Assembly: GCF_014851915.1 (NCBI RefSeq)
Contig: NZ_JACVAP010000001.1
Span: forward strand, 1,426,001-1,490,000
Source of the DNA: Xanthomonas sp. XNM01
Lineage (GTDB): Bacteria > Pseudomonadota > Gammaproteobacteria > Xanthomonadales > Xanthomonadaceae
Direction of reading: 5' to 3'
DNA length: 64,000 nt
Shown here: in pieces, positions 44,675 to 52,230 of the stretch
Layout: the number at the start of each line of letters is the position of its first letter
Numbering within the stretch: position 1 is the stretch's first letter
Translations under genes and position numbers: made by a program
The notes under the pieces: model-generated
Database searches by the model: none
The model's input: only the letters and a program-made list of their open reading frames with translations
Told to the model about the DNA's origin: nothing

Positions 44675-45820
44675 TCAGAGAGCGCCGACGCGTGTGGTGG
44701 ACGAAGCGACCTCTGGGAAGGTGCCCTGCGCCCTATTCTGCCGCGCAACGACGCTGCCGCCGGACTGGTCAGGCGGCGGGATCACTTCGAGCCCAGGTGA
44801 CGCGCTGGCGATCGGCATCATCGGCTGCTGGTAAGCGTTGTAGGGCATGCCGTGCCGGGCGACCGTGCGGCATTCGGGCTGGCTGAGTTCGTAGCGCGTG
44901 CCCTGCTCTGTCAGGCACGTGCAGCTGAACTCGCCGCGGCTGCCATCGGCGCGGGTGCCCTCGCCGCTCGACATGCAGTAGAGGGCCGGCTGGGACACGA
45001 CGGCGCGCTCATCGAACACGGGGGCAGTCCAGGGCATCGTGCCGAAGCGCGGGACGTGCGCCTTGGCGTAGTCCGTGAGAGTTGGGTACCTGGGCGCGGC
45101 TGGCTGGCCGGCGCCGCCGACCGGCACCGGGCCGGCTATCGCCGTCACGGCGCCGGCCGCCGCCTTGGCTTCATCGGCCGACGTGTGGTCCCGCACCTTC
45201 CACGTCACTGCGCCGAAGATCGCAGCGGCCAGCACGAACAGCACGATCGCGCGCTTGTACTTGCTCTTGATGGTGCGCTTGACGGTGTGCACCTCGGCCG
45301 ACTTGTAGAGCGGATAGCAGTCCTTCGGGAAGGCCCACTTCTCGTGATCCTCCGCCACGAGCGCCTTGTCGCTGCGCACGTTGTCGATGACGCGATTGCG
45401 GCGGTAGACGGTCGCGGACTCGGCGCCGTCCTCGCGCACCAGGTGCTCATGCAGGCCGACAAGGGCGCGGATGTTGGCGTGGATCAGCGCGGGGCTCTGG
45501 GTGATCAGGATCAACCGGATGCCGCTATGGCGGATGGTCTCCATCGCCTGGATGTAGGCAGGCACGTTGCCGGCCTGTGCGCGGAAGAAGCGCTGCGCCT
45601 CATCGACCACGAGGATGGCGCCGGCCGGCAACTCTTCCCACTTGGTGGGATCGGCGAAGTCGTTGAAGCCGTCGATGGTCAGGCCATTGAGGTTGCAGAC
45701 GAACACCTCTTCGCCGGCCTCGATTGCCTGTTTGATGTACCAGACAGTGCGCAGCGTCTTGCCGTTGCCGGGCACGCCGGTAATGAGGGTGATGGATGCA
45801 GTCTTGGCGATGGCGCTCAT
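44675..45820 (-). CDS. zot: Zot/pI assembly ATPase
   Basis: A 381-residue ATPase. Walker A TGVPGNGKT (14-22), Walker B ILVVDEAQRFF, membrane helix at ~220-240 (AIVLFVLAAAIFGAVTW), periplasmic domain with cysteines (LYCMSSGEG, CTCLTEQG, PECRTVARHG). Ends in the same 17 residues as prophage A Zot. The start at 45820 gives the usual N-terminus just before the Walker motif. Confidence 0.93.
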   Translation of the reverse strand: MSAIAKTASITLITGVPGNGKTLRTVWYIKQAIEAGEEVFVCNLNGLTIDGFNDFADPTKWEELPAGAILVVDEAQRFFRAQAGNVPAYIQAMETIRHSGIRLILITQSPALIHANIRALVGLHEHLVREDGAESATVYRRNRVIDNVRSDKALVAEDHEKWAFPKDCYPLYKSAEVHTVKRTIKSKYKRAIVLFVLAAAIFGAVTWKVRDHTSADEAKAAAGAVTAIAGPVPVGGAGQPAAPRYPTLTDYAKAHVPRFGTMPWTAPVFDERAVVSQPALYCMSSGEGTRADGSRGEFSCTCLTEQGTRYELSQPECRTVARHGMPYNAYQQPMMPIASASPGLEVIPPPDQSGGSVVARQNRAQGTFPEVASSTTRVGAL

Positions 45821-45822
45821 GA

Positions 45823-46128
45823 TCAGCCCTTGGCGAAGAACACTTTCTTGGCGGAAATCAGCGTCAGCGCGCTGACCATGATGCCGGCGGCCTTGGTGAT
45901 GCCGAACAGGCCGAACCAGCATTGCCACTGCGCCGGGATGGTGTTCCAGGCGCTGACGGCGTGGTCGATGAGGGGCTGGACCGCGAACTCATTAGTGGCG
46001 ATCACCAGCCCGAGGCGGCCGAGAAAGCCGGCTACCATGATCACGGCCTTGGCCGCGAAGAACCGCATGATCCACGGGCCGAGCGCGGCGAGGATCGGGC
46101 CCAGCAGGGCCATCACAGCAGGCATCAT
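45823..46128 (-). CDS. pVI-like minor coat protein (DUF2523)
   Basis: A 101-residue membrane protein (MMPAVMALLGPILAALGPWI..., PLIDHAVSAWNTIP, LTLISAKKVFFAKG). Similar to the prophage A protein. Overlaps the pIII stop. Confidence 0.82.
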   Translation of the reverse strand: MMPAVMALLGPILAALGPWIMRFFAAKAVIMVAGFLGRLGLVIATNEFAVQPLIDHAVSAWNTIPAQWQCWFGLFGITKAAGIMVSALTLISAKKVFFAKG

Positions 46129-47555
46129 TCACCCCCGATTTTGACTGCGACCCAGATGTAGGCCGATGCAACGACGAGCCAGCCGATCATGCTGGCGAGC
46201 GTCCAGAACTCGCCCGGTAGCTCGATGGGCTTGCCCATGAGCTGAAGCGTGGTGGAGAAGCTGCACATGCCGCCGGACTGGCCGCCGAACATGTTGGGAT
46301 TGAAGCCGTCGCCCTCGGCGGCGAGGTCTTTGAAGATGGTGTCCTCGCTGACGCCATCGTGGCCGTCGCCCTCGCCTGCGATGGCGTCCGCAGCGGCCTT
46401 TTCGGCGGCGCGGGTGGCGGCGAGATACTCGGCGGTTCCGGTGTCGCCGCCCTCGCCTACCTTCAAGCGCTCCAGGGCACATGCGGCCTTCCACTGCTGG
46501 ATGAGGGAGGCGTACTCCATCGCATCGCACTTGTCGCCAGTGCACACCGGCATCGCGTTGCATGCGCCGCCGCTGACGTTGCGGTTCTTGCGCGTGTTGC
46601 AGTCGATTCGCCATTGAATCTTGACCTGCATGCACGCGATGGCGCTGCCAGAACACGACGGCGGCGTGTCGCAATTGTCGCCACCGGATGCCTTGTCGTT
46701 CTTCTTGTCGGGGTCATCCTCGCCGTCTTCGGCATCGTCGTCGGCAACGCCATCGCCATCCGAATCCTTGCCGCAGGTGCCGTTTTCGCGGCGCGCTTCA
46801 CCCTGGGCGCACTGCCCTTCGCCGGGCAGACAACCGCCGGAGGGCGACTTGACGTTGCCGGCGGGACACTCGCTCTTTTCGTTGGTGCAGGTGTTGTCCG
46901 GCGCGAGGATCATGCCCTTTGGGCACGACTCCTGGCCGCACTCACCGCGACCGTTCGGCTTCTCGCCGTTCGGGCACTCGGGCGTGGTCGGTTCGCATGC
47001 GTTGAGCAACGGATTCCAATACTGCGTATCCGGGTCGCACTGCTGCGGCATGTCCTCGCCGGTACAAACCGAGCCGTTCGGCGTGCCCTGACTGGTGCTG
47101 TCCGAGTTGCGAGCCCAGCGAATTTGACAGCCGGCATTGCACGAAATCGAACCGGATTTCGGGTAGTAGGTAGACGTGATTTCGGACCGCTGCGCGCACG
47201 TCTGGTCGTAGTACTGATAGCCGCAGAAGCGGCTAAGCGTGTTGCCGGTCTTGGGGTTCCACACGCTGCCGTTGCAGTAGTAGCGCTTGGTGGAAACGAG
47301 GTTGGTGCACGTCGGATGCTCCTTCCATTCCCAGCCCGCAGCGGGCCCAGGAACAGCCGCCAATTTCGACTGACACACCATGTTCGCCTCACCCTGCGTG
47401 CATGCCGTGCGGCCGTTGATGGCCGTGTTGCAGTCGGGATTGTTGGCCGGCGCAGCACGAGCGCCGTCGATGCCGAGCGCAGCGAACAGCAGCGCCACCA
47501 GCACGAACGCGACGCGGCGTGCGATGGCGTTGGCGAAGATGCGGCCGAGGTTCAT
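46125..47555 (-). CDS. Adsorption/minor coat protein (pIII) with calcium-type repeat
   Basis: A 476-residue protein with signal peptide (VAFVLVALLFAALGIDGARA). The shared N-terminal Cys/aromatic module (CTQGEA, STKRYYCNG, CGYQYYDQTC) is followed by Cys-rich repeats (CPNGEKPNGRGECG, CPKGMILAPDNTC, CPAGNVKSPSGGCL). A thrombospondin-3-like DSDGDGVADDDAEDGEDD segment that could bind calcium comes next, then the CDTPPSCSG...WRIDCNT region shared with A and a C-terminal helix (MIGWLVVASAYIWVAV). Confidence 0.87.
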   Translation of the reverse strand: MNLGRIFANAIARRVAFVLVALLFAALGIDGARAAPANNPDCNTAINGRTACTQGEANMVCQSKLAAVPGPAAGWEWKEHPTCTNLVSTKRYYCNGSVWNPKTGNTLSRFCGYQYYDQTCAQRSEITSTYYPKSGSISCNAGCQIRWARNSDSTSQGTPNGSVCTGEDMPQQCDPDTQYWNPLLNACEPTTPECPNGEKPNGRGECGQESCPKGMILAPDNTCTNEKSECPAGNVKSPSGGCLPGEGQCAQGEARRENGTCGKDSDGDGVADDDAEDGEDDPDKKNDKASGGDNCDTPPSCSGSAIACMQVKIQWRIDCNTRKNRNVSGGACNAMPVCTGDKCDAMEYASLIQQWKAACALERLKVGEGGDTGTAEYLAATRAAEKAAADAIAGEGDGHDGVSEDTIFKDLAAEGDGFNPNMFGGQSGGMCSFSTTLQLMGKPIELPGEFWTLASMIGWLVVASAYIWVAVKIGGE

Positions 47556-47644
47556 TCGTCCCAGCCCTGCGAGGCGATCACGCCGGCGCACATCCACCAC
47601 AGGAGGCAGATGAGGCCATAGAAGTCTTCGAACGATCCGGTCAT
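47552..47644 (-). CDS. Tiny phage membrane peptide
   Basis: A 30-residue peptide (MTGSFEDFYGLICLLWWMCA...). Stop overlaps the pIII start. Same slot as in A and B. An in-frame ATG four codons upstream is possible. Confidence 0.62.
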   Translation of the reverse strand: MTGSFEDFYGLICLLWWMCAGVIASQGWDE

Positions 47645-47656
47645 GTCATTCCCCAT

Positions 47657-47688
47657 AAAAAGGGGCAGGTGGTTGCCCGCCCTGCCCC
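47657..47688 (-). terminator. Terminator after prophage C major coat gene
   Basis: On the - strand GGGGCAGG pairs with CCTGCCCC, followed by TTTTTATG. Same position as in A and B. Confidence 0.88.
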
Positions 47689-47706
47689 ACTGCACACACC
47701 GTCGGC

Positions 47707-47955
47707 TTACTTGGGCTTCAGCAGGCTGGCGCCGCGGATGGCCCACAGCACGACCGCGAACGCGATCACCAGACCGACCACGGCGACCTTGTAGACATCG
47801 AGCTCGGCCTCGACAGCGGACAGATCGGGGGCCTGCGCCATGGCGGTGCCGATGGTGGCGCCGACCAGGGCGGTACCGGTGGCGATCTTGCCGCCCAGGC
47901 TCTTGACGGTGGCGGCGGCGCGGTGACGCAGGGACTGCGGGTTGTTGCGGTTCAT
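47707..47955 (-). CDS. Major coat protein (pVIII) precursor
   Basis: An 82-residue precursor. Basic N-terminus and signal peptide to about residue 42 (IATGTALVGATIGTAMAQA). Mature coat has acidic N-part (PDLSAVEAELDVYK), hydrophobic helix (VAVVGLVIAFAVVLWAI) and basic end (RGASLLKPK). The longer frame upstream overlaps the minor coat gene and is not used. Confidence 0.9.
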   Translation of the reverse strand: MNRNNPQSLRHRAAATVKSLGGKIATGTALVGATIGTAMAQAPDLSAVEAELDVYKVAVVGLVIAFAVVLWAIRGASLLKPK

Positions 47956-47965
47956 GGTGACTCTC

Positions 47966-48157
47966 CTAGCGGGTTGGCTTGAAAGACCGCACGGCGGCGG
48001 CGATGAGGAACAGGCTGGAAAAGAACGCAAACCCGATGGCGTTGGCCTGCGCAACGGTCGGGAGGTAGTCGGCCACCTGCGCCTGCTCGACCCACACCAT
48101 GGCGGTGCACTGGCCTTCGACAGGTGCGGGGTCATCGAGACAGACGAGGTAGCGCAT
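47966..48157 (-). CDS. Minor coat protein, pVII/pIX-like
   Basis: A 63-residue protein (YLVCLDDPAPVEGQC..., helix AIGFAFFSSLFLIAAAVRSF). Homolog of 31826-32029 in A. Confidence 0.75.
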   Translation of the reverse strand: MRYLVCLDDPAPVEGQCTAMVWVEQAQVADYLPTVAQANAIGFAFFSSLFLIAAAVRSFKPTR

Positions 48158-48160
48158 GGG

Positions 48161-48280
48161 TTACCGCCTACGCTGGGTCGCGAAGGCGACCTGGACGAGG
48201 ACGCCGCACGTCACCACGCCGGCACAGAAGCCGAGCAGCAGGAGCATTTGCGGCGATGCGGTGGCGAGGGCGTACGGCAT
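48161..48280 (-). CDS. Small phage membrane protein
   Basis: A 39-residue peptide: MPYALATASPQ, then a hydrophobic segment (LLLLGFCAGVVTCGVLVQV) and a basic end (TQRRR). Between the ssDNA-binding gene and the minor coat gene; no counterpart seen in A or B. Confidence 0.65.
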   Translation of the reverse strand: MPYALATASPQMLLLLGFCAGVVTCGVLVQVAFATQRRR

Positions 48281-48283
48281 GGC

Positions 48284-48589
48284 TTAGGCGGCCTTGACCG
48301 GCGGCGGCTGGGTCTTCGCGGCAGCGTTCAGCGCCCAGTGCTTGGCGCGGGTACTGATCGACAGCGCGCCGAAGTCGCCGACCCAGTAGGCGGAATCCTT
48401 GGGCACGTAGTCGCCCACCGGCAGCGCGGCATCGCCGTCTTCGTGCTGGAGGGTGATGCGGCGACGCTCGCCGTTGGGCAGGGTCACGAACGCTTCCTGC
48501 TCGCTGATCGTGTACGGCCGACCGGTCTTGCGGCTGGTGCCGGTCTTCACGTTGATCTTCTGTTCGCGGACGCTGATGCTGATGCTCAT
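48284..48589 (-). CDS. Phage ssDNA-binding protein (gV-like)
   Basis: A 101-residue beta-rich protein (ISISVREQKINVKTGTSRKTG; EAFVTLPNGERRRITLQHEDG; LPVGDYV). Lies between rep and the coat genes. Likely coats viral DNA. Confidence 0.82.
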   Translation of the reverse strand: MSISISVREQKINVKTGTSRKTGRPYTISEQEAFVTLPNGERRRITLQHEDGDAALPVGDYVPKDSAYWVGDFGALSISTRAKHWALNAAAKTQPPPVKAA

Positions 48590-48593
48590 TGCA

Positions 48594-49691
48594 TTACTCC
48601 TGGCCTTTCTGGCCGTCGATATGCCCCACCGGGGCGAAAAGGATTGCCGTCAGCAGCTGGGCGGCGTCTTCCGGACGCTTGCACCACGGCGGCAGCGAAT
48701 TGCGGGCAGTGCCGACCACCAGCCGGGACAACGTGGCTTCGTCGCCACCAGCGGCGTGCAGCAGCGCGTTGACCATTGGGCCGTACTGGCGGCGGAAGTT
48801 CGCGACGGCGCGCACGCAGTTGGCGAGCAGCTTTTCCGTGGCGATGCGCAGGCGTTCGCCGATGCCTCCCACGAAGTCCAGGACCGGGTACGCGCCGACC
48901 AGATACGGGGCCGGGTCGAGCAGCATGTCCAGCGGCAGTTCGCGCCGATTGCTGGCGTGGAATTCGCCTTCATAGCGCACCCATTCCGATGCAGGATCGC
49001 CCTGCTCCCTGCCCTTCTCGTAGACGCGCAGCTGCTGTTCCGACTTGCGGCTGCCAACGTAGAACGTCTTGCCGGTGCGGTTGCCCATGTCATCGATCAG
49101 GCGCGCTTTCGGACGCTGACCGCGACGGTCGAACGAGCCTTCGTTGTAGCGGTCGATGGCCCACTGGACCGGGTATTGCCCGGTGAAATCGTCTGCCGCG
49201 ATATCGACGCGGGTAAGGCGCGCGTCGAGAGCGCCCAGCAACGAAGCGAGCAACGACCACCGCTGCGCATGGTCGCTGCCGTTGCTGGCCTCATACAGGC
49301 GGCAGCCATCGCCAGTGAGTTCCAGGCGGGCGGTGTAGGTGCCGTCCTGGCGGATGGTGTTGATGCCGCCGAACTCAAGCAGGCCGACATGCTCGCCAGC
49401 CGCACGCAGTGCGACGCGCCAGTTGTAGAAGCGGCCGCGCGAGGGTTCGCCCAGATCGAACAGGTCGGGGAAGAAGTGATCGGCGAGCGCTGCGGCCACG
49501 GTGGAGGCGCATGCGCCGACGGTGCCGTTCAAGTCGTCCAGGATCGCGAGTACGTCATCGGCCAGACCACGAGCCTGCAACAGCGAGAGCAGATCGAAGG
49601 AAGCAGCGAGCCAGTCGATCACCACCCCGATCCGTTCAGTTTCACTGACTCCCCTGTTAGACGAGGGGAGTCCAGAAGCGCCGGCCATCAT
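48594..49691 (-). CDS. Phage replication initiation protein, Rep_trans family
   Basis: A 365-residue protein. Start chosen at ATG 49691 (MMAGASG); the frame upstream overlaps a gene on the other strand. Motifs RIGVVIDWLAASF, RLTRVDIAADDFTGQY, KTFYVGSRKSEQQLRVYEKGRE and WVRYEGEFHASNRRELP match the Rep_trans family and the prophage B Rep. Initiates rolling-circle replication. Confidence 0.87.
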   Translation of the reverse strand: MMAGASGLPSSNRGVSETERIGVVIDWLAASFDLLSLLQARGLADDVLAILDDLNGTVGACASTVAAALADHFFPDLFDLGEPSRGRFYNWRVALRAAGEHVGLLEFGGINTIRQDGTYTARLELTGDGCRLYEASNGSDHAQRWSLLASLLGALDARLTRVDIAADDFTGQYPVQWAIDRYNEGSFDRRGQRPKARLIDDMGNRTGKTFYVGSRKSEQQLRVYEKGREQGDPASEWVRYEGEFHASNRRELPLDMLLDPAPYLVGAYPVLDFVGGIGERLRIATEKLLANCVRAVANFRRQYGPMVNALLHAAGGDEATLSRLVVGTARNSLPPWCKRPEDAAQLLTAILFAPVGHIDGQKGQE

Positions 49692-49739
49692 GCGTGCGCC
49701 TCCGCTACGATGAGGCCGCCAACCACCAGGAGAACGCAC

Positions 49740-50015
49740 ATGGCGAAGCCACCAGTGATCGACGCAGACCAGATGGGCGCGGTGATCGATGCAGTAACCA
49801 CGACGAACGCAGCGCTGTTCACGCTTCTCGCCTCCCGAGAGGAAAGCGATGCCGCGCTTCAATTACTTGACCGGCTGGTCGAGCAGTTCGACAAGAAGGC
49901 CGATCCGCTGAACATGCTTCGCCAGCATGTGATAGAGGCGACGGCGAACTCGATCCGAGGAGTGCAAGCAATTCGCGAAGGCAAACCCCCTGCTGACGCC
50001 GTATGGGGGCAATAG
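49740..50015 (+). CDS. Antisense-oriented cargo gene in prophage C
   Basis: A 91-residue helical protein (MAKPPVIDADQMGAVIDAVTT..., AALQLLDRLVEQFDKKADPLNMLR). It has its own ribosome site (AGGAGAA) and a TACGAT box (~49706) and lies between rep and the upstream early gene, on the opposite strand to both. A and B have no gene here. It is not recognised; a small regulator, antitoxin-like or exclusion protein is possible. Confidence 0.72.
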   Translation: MAKPPVIDADQMGAVIDAVTTTNAALFTLLASREESDAALQLLDRLVEQFDKKADPLNMLRQHVIEATANSIRGVQAIREGKPPADAVWGQ

Positions 50016-50023
50016 GCCCGAAA

Positions 50024-50338
50024 TCACTCATGGCCGGCTCCCTCCCCAAACACCACGGCGAGGGACTGGCCGAGCACCGAAACCACGCGGTACGAGCGGC
50101 GACCGCGCAGGAGACGGTTCCACCACTTCGCGCGAGCGACAGCAAATTCAACGTCTTGGCCGTAGCGGCATTTCAGCTGCCAATCGCCATCGCCGATGCG
50201 CTGCTGAATCCAGTACTCGGCGACCGGCAGCACGCGCACGGATGCCACGTCGGCCTCCAGCGGCGACACGCCCAAAACCGGGCGGCGGAAGCGCTTGGCG
50301 ATATCGCCAGCGCTGACGAACAGGCGGGCGCGGTTCAT
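50024..50338 (-). CDS. Hypothetical phage early protein
   Basis: A 104-residue protein (MNRARLFVSAGDIAKRF...; AEYWIQQRIGDGDWQLKCRYG). Overlaps the previous gene by ATGA. Unique to C in this window. Confidence 0.7.
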   Translation of the reverse strand: MNRARLFVSAGDIAKRFRRPVLGVSPLEADVASVRVLPVAEYWIQQRIGDGDWQLKCRYGQDVEFAVARAKWWNRLLRGRRSYRVVSVLGQSLAVVFGEGAGHE

Positions 50339-50514
50339 CGGAACGCCGCCTTGTAGGCCATGACCTCATCCAGCTGGTCATGCGCCGCCATTTCGATTGC
50401 ATGCCAGAACGACGGCGGCAGGCCGGCGTCGAAGAGGTCCGGCTGCACCAGTGCGCACACCGCAGTTTCCAGCGCGATATGCGCGCCGCGCTCGGTGTCG
50501 GTGGTGCGGCTCAC
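50335..50514 (-). CDS. Conserved small early phage protein
   Basis: A 59-residue protein from a GTG start (MSRTTDTERGAHIALETAV...), homolog of 37556-37744 (B) and 30527-30739 (A). Start overlaps the end of the upstream gene. Confidence 0.8.
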   Translation of the reverse strand: MSRTTDTERGAHIALETAVCALVQPDLFDAGLPPSFWHAIEMAAHDQLDEVMAYKAAFR

Positions 50515-50747
50515 AGGAGACCACCGCGAGCCGGGTAATCGACCTCATACATACGGCAAGCGCGGTCGTTGCCCGCGACGCACTGAGCACGCAGCGCATC
50601 GCGCTGGTCCTTGTTCACCACGGCAGCGTCATAGGTGCTGACGGAAACCCAGAAGGCAAAAACCGCGCCGAAGCCAGCGAAGATGAGGCCAGTAATGGCG
50701 CCGACGAAGTGCCACGGAACGCGGCGATCACAGCGTGGGCAGTTCAT
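50511..50747 (-). CDS. Small phage membrane protein with CPRC motif
   Basis: A 78-residue protein: MNCPRCDRRVPW (possible zinc knuckle with one CxxC), a membrane helix (FVGAITGLIFAGFGAVFAFW), and a soluble tail with two cysteines (QCVAGNDRACRMYEVDYPA). Overlaps both neighbours. Confidence 0.75.
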   Translation of the reverse strand: MNCPRCDRRVPWHFVGAITGLIFAGFGAVFAFWVSVSTYDAAVVNKDQRDALRAQCVAGNDRACRMYEVDYPARGGLL

Positions 50748-50923
50748 GCGGCCACCTGTGCGCGGTGGCGGGCGAGGAAGCGGCCGGCTTCGGACAGCAT
50801 CACGTGCGCGGCCATGTCCTGGCGGGCACGCTGCTCGCGCCACAGGCCCAGCGACTCATCCGCGCTCGCGATGCCGGAGACGATCAGCACCACGCAGATC
50901 AGCAGGATGGCGGCAGGGATCAT
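50744..50923 (-). CDS. Small phage membrane protein
   Basis: A 59-residue protein (MIPAAILLICVVLIVSGIAS..., ending LSEAGRFLARHRAQVAA). Counterpart of 30047-30256 and 37362-37559. Confidence 0.8.
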   Translation of the reverse strand: MIPAAILLICVVLIVSGIASADESLGLWREQRARQDMAAHVMLSEAGRFLARHRAQVAA

Positions 50924-51093
50924 GCAGCACCCGCTGCGATGCGAAGCGCGATGGCCGCGTTCCAATCAGCATCAGCCCGGCGCGCAGCAGCAGCCACGGC
51001 GTTTCCACTGCGGTCGAAGTGAGCGGCCAGACGGAGTTCATGCTCCACGTCGGCGGCCAAGCGGCAGATATGTGCGCGCTGCTGTGCGGTCAT
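50920..51093 (-). CDS. First early gene of prophage C
   Basis: A 57-residue helical protein (MTAQQRAHICRLAADVEHELRL..., ADADWNAAIALRIAAG). Too short for routine detection but it has the ATGA overlap typical of this operon. Same slot as 29928-30050 in A. Confidence 0.65.
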   Translation of the reverse strand: MTAQQRAHICRLAADVEHELRLAAHFDRSGNAVAAAARRADADWNAAIALRIAAGAA

Positions 51094-51165
51094 CACGTTT
51101 CCCCTGCCCGGTGCCCGGTTGACCCCTCCCCTGCCGGCACCGGGCGGGGCCGGAGGGAGGGCAGC

Positions 51166-51233
51166 GGTAAGGGGGCTTACCGCTGGAAAGGGAACTTACC
51201 GGTGCGTCCTGTAGGCTGTCAAGCGCACTTACC
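51166..51233 (-). promoter_or_regulatory. Prophage C early promoter and operators
   Basis: On the - strand, -35 TTGACA (51217-51222), 18-bp spacer, -10 TAAGTT (51193-51198). Hexamers GGTAAG/CTTACC recur at 51166-51171, 51176-51181, 51195-51200 and 51228-51233, overlapping the promoter; probable operators of the divergent regulator. Confidence 0.68.
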
Positions 51234-51246
51234 ACCGGCCTGGACT

Positions 51247-51612
51247 ATGGACGCGAAGGAACTCACCGAACTGGCGCTTGCAAAGAGCGGGGAAACAAGC
51301 ATCCGCAGCTTCGCAACGCGCGTTGGCGTGTCGCACGTGGCAGTGAGCTACTGGCTTGCAGGCACATCGGTGCCCACGTTTGAACAGGCCGCCGAGCTGG
51401 CTGCCCTCGCAGGGCTGCCGATCATCAAGACGGCTTCCGAGGTTCGGATGCACTCGCCGCAGGGAGCGAAGCACAAGGCGATTTTGAAGCGACTCGCCGC
51501 TACCGCCACGCTCCTACTGGTGGGTGTGCTGGGGGCTCAGCCAGCACGCGCTCAGGCGCCACTACAGGGCCTCGAGGGCGTCACCCACTATACATTATGC
51601 GAAATTCTCTAG
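51247..51612 (+). CDS. Prophage C HTH regulator, truncated at att site
   Basis: A 121-residue protein as integrated. HTH at ~18-45 (IRSFATRVGVSHVAVSYWLAGT), hydrophobic segment ~85-103 (LAATATLLLVGVLGAQPARA). It ends ...HYTLCEIL-stop within the Xer site, the stop being in prophage D DNA. Joining the prophage ends keeps the frame open into 43649-43768, giving 155 residues. The start ATG 51247 fits the HTH; the longer frame upstream is noncoding operator DNA. Confidence 0.85.
   Translation: MDAKELTELALAKSGETSIRSFATRVGVSHVAVSYWLAGTSVPTFEQAAELAALAGLPIIKTASEVRMHSPQGAKHKAILKRLAATATLLLVGVLGAQPARAQAPLQGLEGVTHYTLCEIL
51578..51605. other. Xer attachment site between prophage C and remnant D
   Basis: Core TATACA (51589-51594) and full XerC arm TTATGCGAAAT (51595-51605), but the XerD side is phage sequence (GCGTCACCCAC). 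This is the mirror image of the sites at 29405 and 36838, which keep the XerD arm. Confidence 0.9.
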
Positions 51613-51715
51613 GTCGGTCCGTTACGTGGCCGGCGTGCTCTGGACGTGGCTGGCACACAAGCTGCACCGCCCCAAGCCCTCGCCCGATTGCATGGACGCT
51701 CGCACATGGATCTGA
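51593..51715 (+). other. Stranded C-terminal segment of the lost prophage D regulator
   Basis: A frame open across the Xer core (HYAKFSRSVRYVAGVLW) ending HRPKPSPDCMDARTWI. Near-identical to the prophage C segment but reading the core in a different phase, so it does not extend the C regulator, which hits a stop. Confidence 0.72.
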
Positions 51716-52049
51716 CCGCATCCGGAGGCCGGCCGCCGTGCTGGCCAGCAGACGCCGCCTGCCCGAACGACTGCGCCGCCCAGTGCGCGACCAGCTCACC
51801 CGGAACCATGTTCGACTGCATGGACCGTGGGCCGGATGGCGGCTGGCCGGCCGCGATCTGGTCAGCCCGGATGGCAACCGGCTCTCACCGGAGCGGCTGC
51901 GCGGTTTGGCCTGGCGCCAGACCGCCGAGGCGCGCCGGGATGCGGCCAAGGCGCGGAACGCGAACAGCGGTCATCGTGGTGTGGTGACCGTGCTTCGGAT
52001 ACCAGTGCGCGACTGGCGCGCCGAGCGCTTCGGATCGCGCGCCGGATAA
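51706..52049 (+). pseudogene. DUF3653-like gene of prophage D, frameshifted
   Basis: Starts like its prophage C homolog (MDLTASGGRPPCWPADAACPNDC) but one G is missing near 51783 (CAGTGCG against CAGGTGCG in C). The remaining codons (WAGWRLAGRDLVSPDGNRLS to ERFGSRAG) are in another frame. A single-base deletion, so either decay or a sequencing error. Confidence 0.75.
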
Positions 52050-52140
52050 GAGCGGTTCTCCGGTGGTGGATGGTGGCCCCGAGCTGGGGCCGGCGTCGGT
52101 GGTCCGATCTGCAATGGAACGGACCTGCCACGGGCGCGGG
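52050..52140. repeat. Hairpin-rich intergenic block, copy D, left part
   Basis: Matches 44104-44200 of copy C up to CGGGCGCGGG, where the IS21-family element begins. The remainder resumes at 59016. Confidence 0.8.
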
Positions 52141-52144
52141 TACA

Positions 52145-52209
52145 AACAGCCAGCCAACTGGACACCGCCGCCAAATGAGCTGGACACCGCCGCCAGCAAA
52201 TTGGACACC
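52145..52209 (-). repeat. Left end repeat array of the IS21-family element
   Basis: Three units of 21-22 bp (52145-52166, 52167-52188, 52189-52209), each reading GGTGTCCA...TGGCGG on the - strand. Probable IstA binding sites. Confidence 0.85.
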
Positions 52210-52230
52210 TAGATGGGTCTGATTCCGGGA

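Larger units (their letters stand above)
43643..51588 (-). mobile_element. Inovirus prophage C
   Basis: About 7.9 kb between the intact dif and the hybrid site at 51578-51605, in inverted orientation relative to A and B. The order from right to left is regulator (+), early genes, one + strand cargo gene, Rep_trans, ssDNA-binding, two small membrane proteins, major coat, terminator, tiny peptide, pIII, pVI, Zot. Then follow an accessory gene (+), the hairpin block and a DUF3653-like gene (+). All genes look intact. Confidence 0.92.
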
